A stretch of 32,906 nucleotides of DNA from positions 1 through 32,906 of the forward strand of contig JAUCBJ010006430.1 of NCBI GenBank assembly GCA_032718475.1, written 5' to 3'. This document shows positions 1 to 10,189 of the stretch, piece after piece. A program made the position numbers and the translations under genes. Source of the DNA: Nemertoderma westbladi. Taxonomy: Eukaryota > Xenacoelomorpha > Nemertodermatida > Nemertodermatidae. The stretch's first letter is position 1. Each line of letters begins with the position of its first letter. Below the pieces are notes generated by a model. That model made no database searches and was not told the DNA's origin. It saw nothing but the letters and a program-made list of their open reading frames with translations.

Positions 1-439
1 AATTTTATTATAATCGTTTTATTTAATTTAGTAGAATATTATTTAGTGATTATTTTGTAGAATAGTGCAATATATTCGTGTTTATTACGTACGTAATTAC
101 TTATATTATATTTAGTGCGACGGCGAAGAAATAATTATTTTTTCTCTTTCCTTACTGTCCGTATTATATTATAAATACGTAACTACAGTAAGATGAAATG
201 TCCGTACTTATTAAAGTACAATAAAGCCACTACTATATTTAAGTATTATTGGTAGGCAGAGTATTAGGAATGCAAAGTTCAGATCCTCGTGTCTCGGCTA
301 AACCAAGCTCTGGGTAGACCTTGGAAACGACTTGCCTCTTCACACTGACATTGCTTCGTGCGATATTGCTCTCATACCGTATATTAAATAATACATATAG
401 TAGCGTGATGTCCCTTTAACAGTAGCGTATAACGCAAAA

Positions 440-760
440 TAAATCTGTTAAACCCTTTGACCATCTGTAATTCTAGTCGATTAAGATATCGCGGCACCCA
501 CCGATATACTTGAAAGACAAATTCTAGAATCAGTGGTTAACGTCCCCAGACAAGTTCTGGAATAAATCGGTGCCCATCTCAAATATTAATTAGTTAATAT
601 TTGCAAATCTAATAAATCAAAATCTGTAAAATTCAGATCCTTCAACAATTCTAGTCAATTAAGATATCGTAGCATTTACCGATATTCTTAAAGAAGACAA
701 TTGTCATAGAATTAAGGATCTTGTGTCCCTAGACATGTTCTAGAATCAAAATATGTCCAT
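440..760. repeat. degenerate ~178-bp tandem repeat, two units
   Basis: Two imperfect units lie side by side. Both contain AATTCTAGTC, ATTAAGATATCG and ACCGATAT, followed by a CCCAGACAAGTTCTGGAA or CCTAGACATGTTCTAGAA segment. The AATTCTAG word starts at 469 and again at 647, and the upstream word AAATCTGT starts at 441 and 620, giving a spacing of about 178 bases. The units differ by many substitutions and small indels, so the duplication is old. No coding frame runs through it. The rest of 1-1210 is AT-rich sequence in which I see no gene. Confidence 0.6.
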
Positions 761-1379
761 TTAATTATCAAATAATAAAATTTCAGGGAATAAATTTAAA
801 TTCATGCCTTTTAATGAATTTAATAAATTGCCATTTTACGCAATTTATAAAGTTCCCAAAATTCCATTAATTAATAGATCAAGGGAGCGGAGATTTATCT
901 TATCATGCGTATGAGAGTGTGAAAGTCTCCCAAACATAGTCAATAGCCGATAAAATTCATAAAGTCATGTATAAAACAGAACATTGACTATTAAAGAATA
1001 CTATTAAATAACATCCCAGATCTGTATGCATTGGAATTACTCTAATTCTACCGCTAGCTTTGCATAATGTCACCATAGCAACAACCACGCTAGAATTAGA
1101 ATTGAGTTAAAAGAACAATAGAAAGCTTGTCCCATTGAATAGCATAGGGAATAAATAGCGCACTACTAGTATCCAAGGATACATAATAATACAGTGACAT
1201 TCTGGAAGGTATTGACTAACGGACAAATGGCCCGAATGTGTGTAATTTGTGACAAGTTGTGTGTGTGGTATTTGTGAGTTTATAGGTGAATGTTACTGCT
1301 AAGGTGTGTTTACAGTAGCCAGTCGCAATCGTAAAGTAACCTAACTCTCCAAGGAATACCTGAAGTACATCTAAGCCTT

Positions 1380-2790
1380 TGGGACGGACAGTCGAGTGAC
1401 TTGTGCCAGTTGTCGTTGTCGTTGTGCGGCTACGTCGTTGGCGAAAGTACGGCGGCGACGACACATCGGCGCTGAGGATCTCGTCCTGTCCGGGGGTTGA
1501 TTGGGGTAGGCAGCGACGCCCGCTCGCCTAAATATAAACTCCTTATAATGTGGATAAACTCATATATAGCAGAAATGACGGAGTTGATAGAAGATGGTCT
1601 TGGTATCGGGGAGCGATATACTCTACTTTTACAAGCCGTAATGGTACGTATATGGGCTTCTTAACTACTGGTCATTCTATCAATTTACACAATACGGACT
1701 ATGTCGACTATATATCCTGCCCAGCGGAGTCGGAACCATAAACTGAAATTCGAATGCGAAAATTCTATTCGAAATCGGCTCGAAAGAAAAGACATTAAAG
1801 AAACAAATAAACGCGGTAACTCCAACATATATTGGGAATTCTTGATAGAAGCATTGTAACAACAAATAAATATCATCCGCGTTACCCCTACCAGACGTGC
1901 GTCTTTGGTATTATTACGATAAATGCCCTAGATCCAGCCAATAAACGGAAAGACATAAACATCCACGGAAACGTTGTGTTAAACACAGTTGTGCTCGTTA
2001 TATTTACTGGAGTTTCGAGCGAAACTTGTTTGACGTACCACCTATGCTCACTCGGCTCGAACGATCCTGGAGTAAACCTACGATCAGAGTCCCGGAATAC
2101 TCGATCAAACCTCCTCATTCCTTAGTTGGACCTCAGACCTGCGATCCTGGTGGTGTCGCGGATCCTCGTGGACTGTATTCACTGTTCAAAGATCTAGTGC
2201 TACCCTAACAATTAATCGGTAACACTCCGACAGTGATTTCTAGCTAGCCGCCCATCTTACCTAGCCGGATTGTGATGCGGACACCTAATATCACTATCCT
2301 ACCGTATGGTCGTCCCCGTTTAACGCGATACAACCCTTCATCAAGGTGAAGGAGAGTTTTGTACGAAACGAGTTAAACGTGATTCTATAAAGATCAAAAA
2401 GGAAACCTGCGTTTGTTCAGATAAACGTAAGTTATAACAGTAAGTCCAATCGATAAACGAATTGGCCTTATCTCGGTTCGATTGGGAAATCTCGAATCTC
2501 TAAGAAGATATCAAGCTTAGAAAACCCTATTCTCTGCGAGAGTTTTGGACGAACATATCCCATGACAAGCGGAGGAAAATCAGCTCGAGGAGAAGCATAT
2601 CGAAATGGACGAGACACCGACAGTAAACCCAAACCTTCTAATGCAATCATATTGCACCCTTCACCCAGGAGTTATGGCCCTCCTAGTAAAGTGGTTCCCC
2701 CCAAAGAGAAAAGGACTCTTGCTAGCTTTAAAAAACTGCGTAAACGCCGTCCGCGCAAGAAAGACTAACTGTTTAGAGTATCTTTAGGTT
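1380..2790 (+). other. GC-richer patch with short unrecognised open frames
   Basis: Base composition rises here relative to the flanks, with a CpG-rich stretch at about 1390-1530. Several short frames are open. One runs 1945-2208 (88 codons, no ATG until late), with the readable run FERNLFDVPPMLTRLERSW. Two overlapping frames cover 2562-2787, one ending in a strongly basic tail (KKLRKRRPRKKD). A GTAAGT at about 2428 resembles a splice donor. I recognise no domain in any frame, and the interruptions suggest either exons of an unknown gene or an old decayed element. I do not assign a function. Confidence 0.2.
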
Positions 2791-2799
2791 TTAGAAACT

Positions 2800-4086
2800 G
2801 TGATTTTTATATTTTATAGACTGAAAATCCCATTTTCTGGGAGCGGTGTAAAAGCCTTTGCTGAATTGCCCCGTTATTTTTATTATCTTTTACATTAAAA
2901 TACTCTGTAGTTGATTTAATAAGTGTAAGAGACCGTATTATTGCTGTATCGGTGTTTTTAGAGGATCTAAGACCTATTTCCTCCGTATGTGTACTGTGAA
3001 AGGCATATTTTATGATTCTATGGCAATTCGTGACGCAAAGGGGTGATAGCTACTCTTGAACAGTAGTTACTATGACTACGGTTAACAGCTGACATTCATA
3101 CGTGTTGATTTCCTTTGTTCTACGGCGTCTCTCAGTTCAGTCAGCCAATTAGAGCGTTTTTGTGGCTCCTTGTACAGAAAATTTCCGAGAAATGACGCAA
3201 TGCCTATGTGCAGTGTTTACATTCAGTCCTGAGCCAAAGAAAGAACGGCTTGGAAGTATTTTGTGCTTTACTGTTTTTAGTCTTACACTAGTAGGTTTAA
3301 TTATAAAGGGCATATATCCTTTAACTACCTGACTCATGGAATCACTGCTGACTGATCATACATACTGACTGCTGAAACATTGCAAACTCATAACAATCAG
3401 TGTTTTCATTGTTGTTTTATACTGCTATTTACTGTCAGTTCTTCATAATATGGTTGATGAATTATTATATTTGGAATAACGATAAATAACCCCGAAACCC
3501 AATATTCTTGATATACCGAAGGTAAGAGAGAAGGGTTACAGATAAACGATTGTGACTTATGTTAAAGTGGTTTGAAGTGAATCTAATGTTATTTGATAGA
3601 CCCTACATGATTCAGTCTGTGTTCCTTTTATATGTGACTAAAATCAGTGAAGATTGGCAGATTAGTGTGCAGTATTGTGCAGCATTGTGTATGAGTGAGT
3701 CTGTTAAAGAAGCAATTCCTAAAGAATGCGCCATATATGTGAATTATAATTAAGCCATATCGTTGTGAGTAGTTTAAGTCATAACTCTGTTTATATAGAT
3801 AAAGCGCCACGTCCTAAAGGAACTGTTAATATTCCCGAAGGTGAATAATATTGTCAGAGATTATATAATACTGTCAGTCGAATAATACATTAGGCTTACA
3901 TAGCAATAAAATTAAACCGTCGAACCCAATCTCCCGGGAATCTCCAGCGGGTGAATGGTCGCGCACGGATTGGTTTCGACTAGTGTAGTGAATCAAATAC
4001 TTGTCATAGACTAAAAACTGATTTAATATCTAGAAGACATCTTAATTTGGTGGGTTAAACTGCCAAAGGTCTGAAAGCGCGAACAG
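2800..4086. other. unassigned AT-rich stretch
   Basis: No recognisable protein, RNA gene or clear repeat. One 64-codon frame at 3559-3753 starts with ATG but has no motif I can identify and could be chance. The sequence is mostly unique in this window. Confidence 0.5.
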
Positions 4087-4295
4087 TTTTCTATGGAGGG
4101 TGATTTTAGATCCATTAAAATACACATTTAATCTCAATCATTTCATGCGTGGCTTGAAAGCGGACGAGTATTGCGCGTCTTTTGACACTACAATTAATTA
4201 AATTTATGGTGGAGAACATTGATTAAATGAATCAATTCATAATTATAAACTCGCAGATTGCCTGACCGGTATGCAAGAACTCAACCACTTAGCCC
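4087..4295 (-). repeat. SINE-like repeat, copy 1
   Basis: Read on the minus strand, this begins with GGGCTAAGTGGTTGAG, close to a tRNA A box. It continues through a GCTTGCATACC-like segment and an AATTGATTCATTTAATCAATG segment to the shared end near CCATAGAAAAC. The same ~210-base body recurs at 4790-5043 (plus) and 6009-6226 (minus) with scattered differences. The B box expected about 45 bases downstream is badly degraded. A tRNA-derived SINE is the best reading, but it is inferred from the A-box-like head and the dispersed copies. Confidence 0.55.
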
Positions 4296-4429
4296 ACGTA
4301 TTCACACCACGTATTGCATTGCAGCATCGGAGTTTAGGCCTATTGTTGTATTTTGCTTAAGTTCATTAAGTTGAGTGCTTATAATTAAATTATTTATTTT
4401 TTACTGTTTAATTATAGAGATAAGATAGA

Positions 4430-4680
4430 TAGATAAGATAAGTTTATTTTCCACAAAATAAATTCACAAACAATAATAAGTTAACACCAGGTTAACTATA
4501 AGCTACCATAAGTTAACTATCATAATAGATTTAAATTGAATGCTTAATTGTAGTACCGGTACAGAATGTCGTATGCTTATCATGTATGGTTTAATGTTTA
4601 TAGTATGTATATTTCTTTTTACATGTTTTGTACAGGAATTAAAACGAATCAATCAATCAATCAAGCAATCAATCGAGTTA
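4430..4680 (+). repeat. insert with (AATC)n tail
   Basis: Between SINE-like copies 1 and 2 lies sequence that starts near a GATA-rich run (4425-4440) and TTTATTTTCCAC, and ends in an AATCAATCAATC tract (about 4646-4675). Short-unit 3' tails of this kind are typical of CR1/L2-type LINE or SINE ends. No coding sequence is visible, so the class assignment is weak. Confidence 0.3.
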
Positions 4681-4789
4681 AACTACCGCTGTACCGCTCT
4701 TACTCAACCGGTGACCGGTACTCATTTCAACTTATGAACTTATAGCTGCAATACAGCAATACTACAATGCATAATCCAATAGGTGGATT

Positions 4790-5043
4790 GGGCTAAGTGG
4801 TTGAGTGCTTGCATACCAGTCAGCAATCTGTGAGTTTATAATTGTGAATTGATTCATTTAATCAATGTTAATCACCATGAATTTAATTAATTGTAGTGTC
4901 AAAAGACGCGCAAGACTCTCTGCTTTCAATTTATATAAGCCACGTGTCAAATGATTGAGATTAAATGTGTATTTCAATGGATCTAAAATCACCATCCATG
5001 GAAAACAATATAAGAAATTATTGGAGCACTGCGTAGTGACGTC
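4790..5043 (+). repeat. SINE-like repeat, copy 2 (longest)
   Basis: This is the most complete copy. It has the head GGGCTAAGTGGTTGAGTGC, the body shared with copies 1 and 3, then a 3' part (ATTGGAGCACTGCGTAGTGACGTC) that only copy 3 also keeps. It lies inverted relative to copy 3 at 6009-6226, so the pair could form a long stem around a ~965-base spacer. B-box residues are poorly conserved. Confidence 0.6.
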
Positions 5044-5382
5044 AAATATGTAGCAGTCAATCCTGCAATGACTAACAGCCGATTTTCATAATCCCGCGCT
5101 TACTTAAACCCCCCATATCGACCGTTTCCTTGTGTTTTTACAAAAAAACACACCCCGTCACTCGATTCAGGGTACCTTGTTACCCCTTATTCATTTGCTT
5201 CTAGCCCAACAATTTTTTCGCGCACCAACCCTATTAGAAACTTGTTCATTTGCCTATTAGTTTTGACGCATAAAATTGATAACGTAATAAATAATATGAA
5301 AGCTGAAACAATATATTTATAAAAAAAAACACAAAGCAGATGTACCTAAATAAAAACTCTATTAGAATGAGTCTGATTGTTA

Positions 5383-5636
5383 CAGTGGCTGATCTTAGCC
5401 AATTAATTATTTTTTTTTACTTTTTTTCAGAAGTTCTAATTAAACGTCATAATTTATGGTCAACCATAAATTAATTTATGGTCGACCAAAAATTAATTTA
5501 TGGTCGACCAAAAATTAATTTATGGTCCACCAAAAATTAATTTATGGTCCACCAAAAATTAATTTTTGGTCGACCTTAAATTATGACGTCATGGAGAACT
5601 TCTGAAAAAAAATTAATTGGCAAAGATCAGCCACCG
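5383..5636. mobile_element. Tc1/mariner-type MITE, 254 bp
   Basis: A 254-base segment has long terminal inverted repeats. The left end CAGTGGCTGATCTTAGCCAA and the reverse complement of the right end CGGTGGCTGATCTTTGCCAA match at about 24 of the first 26 positions, and the similarity continues inward through TTTTTTTCAGAAGTTCT. A TA dinucleotide flanks each side (5381-5382 and 5637-5638), the target duplication expected of Tc1/mariner elements. It encodes no protein. The centre is a palindromic tandem array, listed separately. Confidence 0.8.
5451..5583. repeat. palindromic 23-bp tandem array inside the MITE
   Basis: About five to six units of a 23-base repeat, typified by TTATGGTCGACCAAAAATTAA. 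Each unit is near-palindromic (ATTTATGGT / ACCATAAAT, or TTTGGTCGACCAAA). Units vary at the centre (GTCGAC, GTCCAC or GTCAAC). Because each unit and the whole array are inverted-symmetric, single strands could fold in many registers. Confidence 0.85.
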
Positions 5637-5866
5637 TAGATTGTGGGTGCAGACCGATTATTATAATTCTGTGTTCAATATTAACCTCCCATTATCCCAG
5701 GGTAACTAATTTGAGCTAGTTACTCCAAGGTCTCTGTAACTCTGGTGGTAAAGCGCCAATTTTCAAAATTTGGACGTATTGTAAAACGTTTGGATGATAG
5801 AAATAAAATGAAATATTGAGAGTCTTTAGCTCGTATATTATATTAATTAAAGATAAAATTAGTAAA

Positions 5867-5910
5867 CGTTTTCGACCTACCGGTCTGCATCAGACCGGTA
5901 ACCGGTCTGT
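5867..5910 (-). other. hammerhead-like motif, imperfect core
   Basis: On the minus strand the sequence reads CCGGTCTGATG, then CA, then GACC-GGTA-GGTC, then GAAA. This resembles a hammerhead ribozyme core (CUGANGA, stem II, GAAA), with stem II of four pairs and a GGTA loop, but there is one extra base between CTGATG and the following A. A second CCGGT repeat lies just beyond. Penelope-like elements are known to carry hammerhead motifs in their terminal repeats, so this could be a Penelope 3'-end remnant. Activity is doubtful. Confidence 0.3.
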
Positions 5911-6008
5911 AACTAGCAACTAACAGGAAGAGTAGAGGGTCTATATATGTAAATATAGGCCTACGTTTTAAAGGGGATTACCTGGTACAGTTACGGGCTA
6001 CAGTTTTG

Positions 6009-6226
6009 GACGTCACTACGCAGTGCTCCGATAATTTCTTTGTTTTCTATGGAGGGTGATTTTAGATCCATTAAAATACACATTTAATCTCAATCATTTC
6101 ATGCATGGCTTATATAAATTGAAAGCAGAGAGTCTCGCGCGTCTTTTGACACCACAATTAATTAAATTTATAGTGGAGAACATTGATTAAATGAATCAAT
6201 TCACAATTATAAACTCGCAGATTGCC
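6009..6226 (-). repeat. SINE-like repeat, copy 3 (A-box end missing)
   Basis: This copy matches copy 2 inverted, from GACGTCACTACGCAGTGCTCC through the shared body, and stops at CTCGCAGATTGCC. It lacks the tRNA-like head present in copies 1 and 2. The next base begins a readable LINE ORF2 fragment, so the truncation point is also an element junction. Confidence 0.6.
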
Positions 6227-6560
6227 AATTTAAGTTATTTTGATTTTAAAAATGGAGATTTTTCTGGATTCACTACATATTTGAATAATGTAAATTGGTA
6301 TGAACAATTCGACTTATGTGTTTCTGCATACGATTTATGGAATACTTTTTCTATGGTACTAAACCTCGGTATTGAACAGTATATACCCTTTAAAACTCTT
6401 AACCAATAAAAGAAAACCCACCCAGTACACATTAAACAGCTGCAAAAGAAAAAAAGTTGCTTTGGCGGCATAGGCAAACCACAGGTATATATGGTGGAAT
6501 ACAACTGTCCTAGGCAATCTTTAGATCGACGTGTGGGAGAAAAAACCACATAATATCTTC
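6227..6560 (+). pseudogene. LINE ORF2 fragment (endonuclease-RT linker)
   Basis: The frame open to 6409 reads FDFKNGDFSGFTTYLNNV, then W..F....... WNTFSMVLNLGIEQYIPF. This is the pattern seen between the APE endonuclease and the reverse transcriptase of CR1/L2/jockey-type LINEs (hydrophobic-DF..ADF..L..YL...W, then a WN.F...L..I...IP segment). After a frameshift near 6410 the motif resumes as HPVHIKQLQKKKSC, matching the basic P.HI..L...KK block of the same linker. Neither endonuclease nor RT core is present. Fragment identity rests on remembered family patterns; the exact clade is unknown. Confidence 0.6.
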
Positions 6561-7394
6561 TTGCAATCCGGATGCCATATTTAAATTTGTAAATTCGAAA
6601 AGAAACAACAAAACCGGTATCGCGCTCCTTAAATACTATGGCTCAATTCTAGTGGATGGTGCAACCGTGTCGTCGCGTTTCGGCAACAGTCGCGTTTTGG
6701 TAAAAGGTTGCGTTTCGGTAAAATTATTTCTTTATTGCAGGAGAATACACTATACTATCAACAATACAAGTGAAATGAAAAGTGAAACAAGCAGGACATT
6801 ATAAATATATAACACTATAGCACTATCGTTCATTAGTTGTAATGCTAATAAAAGTTTAACTTCCCTGCCCTGGAATAGTGTTGTAAAGGATACTCTGTAC
6901 GTCGTCGTGTTAACCATGAATTTTGGTGAGGCCCAGGAAGTCCTAAGTAAGAGGCTTTCTGGGCAGGTTCGTACAATTAAAGAGGGTGATGTAAATATTG
7001 TGTAGAGATGGGGACTTCTTTCCAAAATAATGTTAGAATTATCCTAAAATATAGAGACACAAAGTAAATTACTGAGTACTTGAACACTGGAAATCACTTG
7101 GAACGTTGTAGGTTATCCTGAGAGGCATTTAATAATGACATTATCGCAGTGTTGTTTAGACTTTCTATTTAACTACTGTCGGCTCATTCCATGCAAATGT
7201 CAACTGCAGTGTTGTAATCTGTCTAGAAAGGTTAATTTAATTACATTTCGGTTAATTAAATTACGAAAAACTAAATTGATCAATCAAATAAGAATAAATA
7301 AAATATAAAAAATATTTGCCCCATTCCGCAAGCTGAAACGTGTCAGATATGATAGAACACATCCTGTGTCATTGTGGGGTCCGTAGTCGGTTAT

Positions 7395-7515
7395 CCATAA
7401 TAATAATAAACAGTTATTCATAATAGTAATAATAAACAGTTATTCATAATAGTAATAATAAACAGTTATTCATAATAGTAATAATAAACAGTTATTCATG
7501 ATAAACAGTTATCCA
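7395..7515. repeat. 26-bp tandem repeat
   Basis: The word CAGTTATTCAT recurs at 7411, 7437, 7463 and 7489, an exact 26-base period, within units reading TAATAATAAACAGTTATTCA. Shortened copies flank the run (ending ACAGTTATCC at about 7514). Neighbouring units are nearly identical, pointing to recent slippage or unequal exchange. Confidence 0.9.
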
Positions 7516-7519
7516 GTCT

Positions 7520-7534
7520 GCCGCTAGAGGGCGA
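7520..7534 (+). promoter_or_regulatory. CTCF-like core match
   Basis: GCCGCTAGAGGGCGA matches the core of the CTCF consensus (CC-G/A-C-N-AG-G/A-GGGC). It sits directly after the 26-base array. A single sequence match is weak evidence of binding, and I cannot show that the host has CTCF. Confidence 0.25.
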
Positions 7535-7789
7535 AATGTATGTAAGTGATAACCTTCGCCATTTCCTTGATTTTAATCTGTTTAAACTGAATCTTGGAAT
7601 ATATTTAAGGGGCAACTCGCAACCAAATCGCCCTTGACGATTTGGTATTGCGAAATTAATTACATACAAATAAATAAAATAGTACTAGTACTGTACCACC
7701 TACCTTGCATAATTTACATCAAGAAAGACCAGTACAATTTTAATTATTGAATTCAACCCAGTTCTAACATCTAGGAATTTATCTTTATC

Positions 7790-7957
7790 TTTTGCCGAAT
7801 CGCAACTTTTTGCCGAAACGCAACTTTTTTGCCGAATCGCGACTTTTATTTGCCGAATCGCATCTATTTTGCAAAATCGCGACTGTTTTTTGCCAAATCG
7901 CATCTTTTTTGGCGAAACGCGACTGTTGCCGAAACGCGACAGTTGCTGAAACGCGAT
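7790..7957. repeat. short-unit array TTGCCGAAACGCGACTTT
   Basis: Nine units of 15 to 22 bases follow one another, each a variant of TTGCCGAAACGCGACTTTT (GAATCGCAAC, GAAACGCAAC, GAATCGCGAC, CAAATCGCATC and so on). Units differ in length because of the T-run between them. The inverted equivalent is at about 6672-6722. Overlapping frames stay open here only because the units lack stops. Confidence 0.85.
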
Positions 7958-8629
7958 GTATCCACGCAACCAAAGTTAAAATTATTTCTATTGTGCTATC
8001 CGAAAATTTTTGTGTGCTGACAATGAAACTGTGCCTAACTTTGAAACTAGATTTCCTCTGGGTACAAGTATAAGGTTCACACCATCCAAAGTTCTAAAAG
8101 TGCTGAGAAATAAATCTCAGCGCTAAAAAAAGCTCCACACCAGATGGATTCCCAAATATATTATTTCCAAAACTGGCACAGTCCATTGCATTACCGCTGT
8201 CGCAAATGTATGAGATTTTTCGTTTAGTAGTATTGCGCTACCTACTATTTTGTTAAGTGCAATTATAGTACCTATCTCGCCTTGTAAATAGAAAAGGCGG
8301 TTATTTTTTGATTCTCAAAGGAGTGTTATAACGAATGTGTAATGAACGATATGTGAATGTACTCACTATAAAGCGAATAAAATGTGGTGAAGTGTGCAGT
8401 ATACAGTAGTCGTAGTAGTATGCAACCCATATTAATAATAATAACTCTCTTAATGCATTCAAAGGGATGAATATCGCTTCAAAACTCATTAATGTAATCT
8501 AGTGCTTACAAGATATGGCCCCATTGGAGCGTGGTGGCGAGATTGTAATAGAGTTGAGTTGTAGACAGATCGATTATGCAACATACTATTACTGGCCCAC
8601 AGTAATTCGAAAATATAATAATTTATTAC

Positions 8630-8683
8630 AATAACATACACATAACATAACAATACATAACATAACATACAATAACTAATTAA
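8630..8683. repeat. (CATAA)n microsatellite
   Basis: Imperfect run of CATAA and ATAACA units. The surrounding stretch 7960-9480 contains no gene I can recognise; one 70-codon frame at 8972-9184 has no motif. Confidence 0.7.
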
Positions 8684-9479
8684 AGGAATAATAATTTAAT
8701 CGACCTATCTATGGAATAGATAAGCCTTGTGAATATGTGAAATTGGCCTACAGAATCGGAAAAGCCAGAAAGGTGTTGCTTCACCAGCTTTTGACAGGTT
8801 GGCCGCAACTTTAGCTAGTAAAAATAAATCGTAATGTTTCTCAGTTGATCATCTCAATCTCATTACTGGCTACTATTGTTCAGCTTTTCCATGGTATAAT
8901 TATTTTATTGTGAATTTCCGCGATTCAGCCGCCTTTAGAACTTGACCAGCTCATGAGTTCTACTTCATCCCATGCCCAGGTCACAATCTGTCTGGTCTAG
9001 ATCCCACACCAACAACGGTCATCATATTTTGAAGTATTTTGCTGCTCCACAGTTACACCACGCCCAACAGCATCCAAAACAAGCGCATTCAGCAACACAA
9101 AGCAATACCATGTTTAAGAGGAAATTTTATATGAGAGAAAGATTTTGGACATTGCTGATGAACCTGTGGGTCGTCTCAATATGAGCATCTAACAGTTTGT
9201 GTTTGTGTTGTGGACAAACTTGTGGAAAAGTGGATCTATGCGGTAAATCATCGAAGTTCTCAACCTTTATCCTAAATTTATATTATTTATTGATTTGGTT
9301 CCTTTCAATCTGCCTTTGTAACCAACCTACAAGTACGTGTAGGCGTATGTAGGCATAGCTTTTACCCCCAGAATGTTTACTGATTCCGAGATAAAATTGT
9401 TGGGGGTAGCTAAGTAAAAGCTCTTTCCCTAAGTTAATGTCTTCATTTCGCACTGTAACTATATATTATTCCTATATAT

Positions 9480-9561
9480 TCCACTTAGAAAGTAATTGTA
9501 TATTATTTGTAATGCTCCACTACTGTATATGAACTGTGATGGCCTACCGGACTGGTACACA
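9480..9561 (-). pseudogene. 3' end of the interrupted LINE, beyond the piggyBac-like insert
   Basis: Reading the minus strand across the TTAA and skipping the piggyBac-like element, the LINE frame that ends ...SVENT at 11183 continues in phase as L-M-C-T-S-P-V-G-H-H and then about ten more codons to a stop. This short tail is what remains of ORF2 downstream of the insertion, followed by presumed 3' untranslated sequence further left. The evidence is frame continuity only; the tail is too short to recognise by itself. Confidence 0.4.
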
Positions 9562-9884
9562 TTAACCCTCTTCATACCCAATGGGTGGTTATTGGTCACT
9601 CGACTTTAAGTACTTTAAAGCAGTTGTTTGTCCTTGGTTGTATTGTATATCAACCTTCAAAGATTACTTCTTAAAGACGTTAAGAGTTAAAGACGTCGCT
9701 TTGAGTATTCAAGTTATACTGCTCATGGTGGGGCTGAACCAACTTTTTATAAAAGAAAAATGCCTGGCCAAACTGATTTCATTTTTGGGGGCACTTCAAC
9801 GACCTGATTCTAAAAATGATATTTTCAAAATCTTTTGCGGGTATCTTTTTCTAAATAGTATTAAATTAATTAGTAATACTATTT

Positions 9885-9945
9885 ATAATAATATAATCTA
9901 TATCTATATATATAATCTATATATAATCATATATATATCTAAAAA
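9885..9945. repeat. AT-rich microsatellite
   Basis: Runs of TATA, ATCTATAT and ATAATC units within the piggyBac-like element. Low complexity, no coding meaning. Confidence 0.8.
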
Positions 9946-10189
9946 AATGTCCATCCAAATTATTAACATTTAATCACCCTGATTCCGAATCTGTTAATTT
10001 TATAATATTTTGCCTCTGTCTTTTAGAGTAATATTCCAAGATAATAATATTAAATATATTAATATTATATTAGCAGAACTGCCTAATACTCCATTGTAGT
10101 GAATATATCTACTTATCTTACTCCTATTGCACTGTATTGTACAGTATATATTTATTATTTATATATATATAAATTAATAATTTATTACT

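Larger units (their letters stand above)
6660..7960. mobile_element. putative foldback element with minisatellite arms
   Basis: A short left arm (about 6672-6722) reads TCGCGTTTCGGCAACAGTCG, GTTTTGG and GGTTGCGTTTCGG. A longer right arm (about 7790-7957) carries the inverted version nine times. The unit between the arms is about 1.07 kb, holds no recognisable gene and includes a 26-base tandem repeat. Foldback elements typically have inverted repeats built of short tandem units. No clear target duplication is visible, so the termini are approximate. Confidence 0.4.

Noticed and set aside
240-310. Possible tRNA gene around AGTTCAGATCC
   Set aside because: The B-box-like word is imperfect, no A box lies at the right distance and no cloverleaf can be drawn.
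5451-5583. 23-bp repeats as a CRISPR array
   Set aside because: Units are contiguous with no spacers, palindromic and inside a MITE in a eukaryotic genome.
8097-8122. GCTGAGA-AATAAA-TCTCAGC hairpin as a functional RNA element
   Set aside because: A seven-pair stem with a polyadenylation-like loop is easily produced by chance, and no gene lies nearby.
9581-9973. 130-codon plus-strand frame as a piggyBac transposase fragment
   Set aside because: No DDD-type or cysteine-rich motifs; it ends in AT-rich microsatellite and looks like chance.
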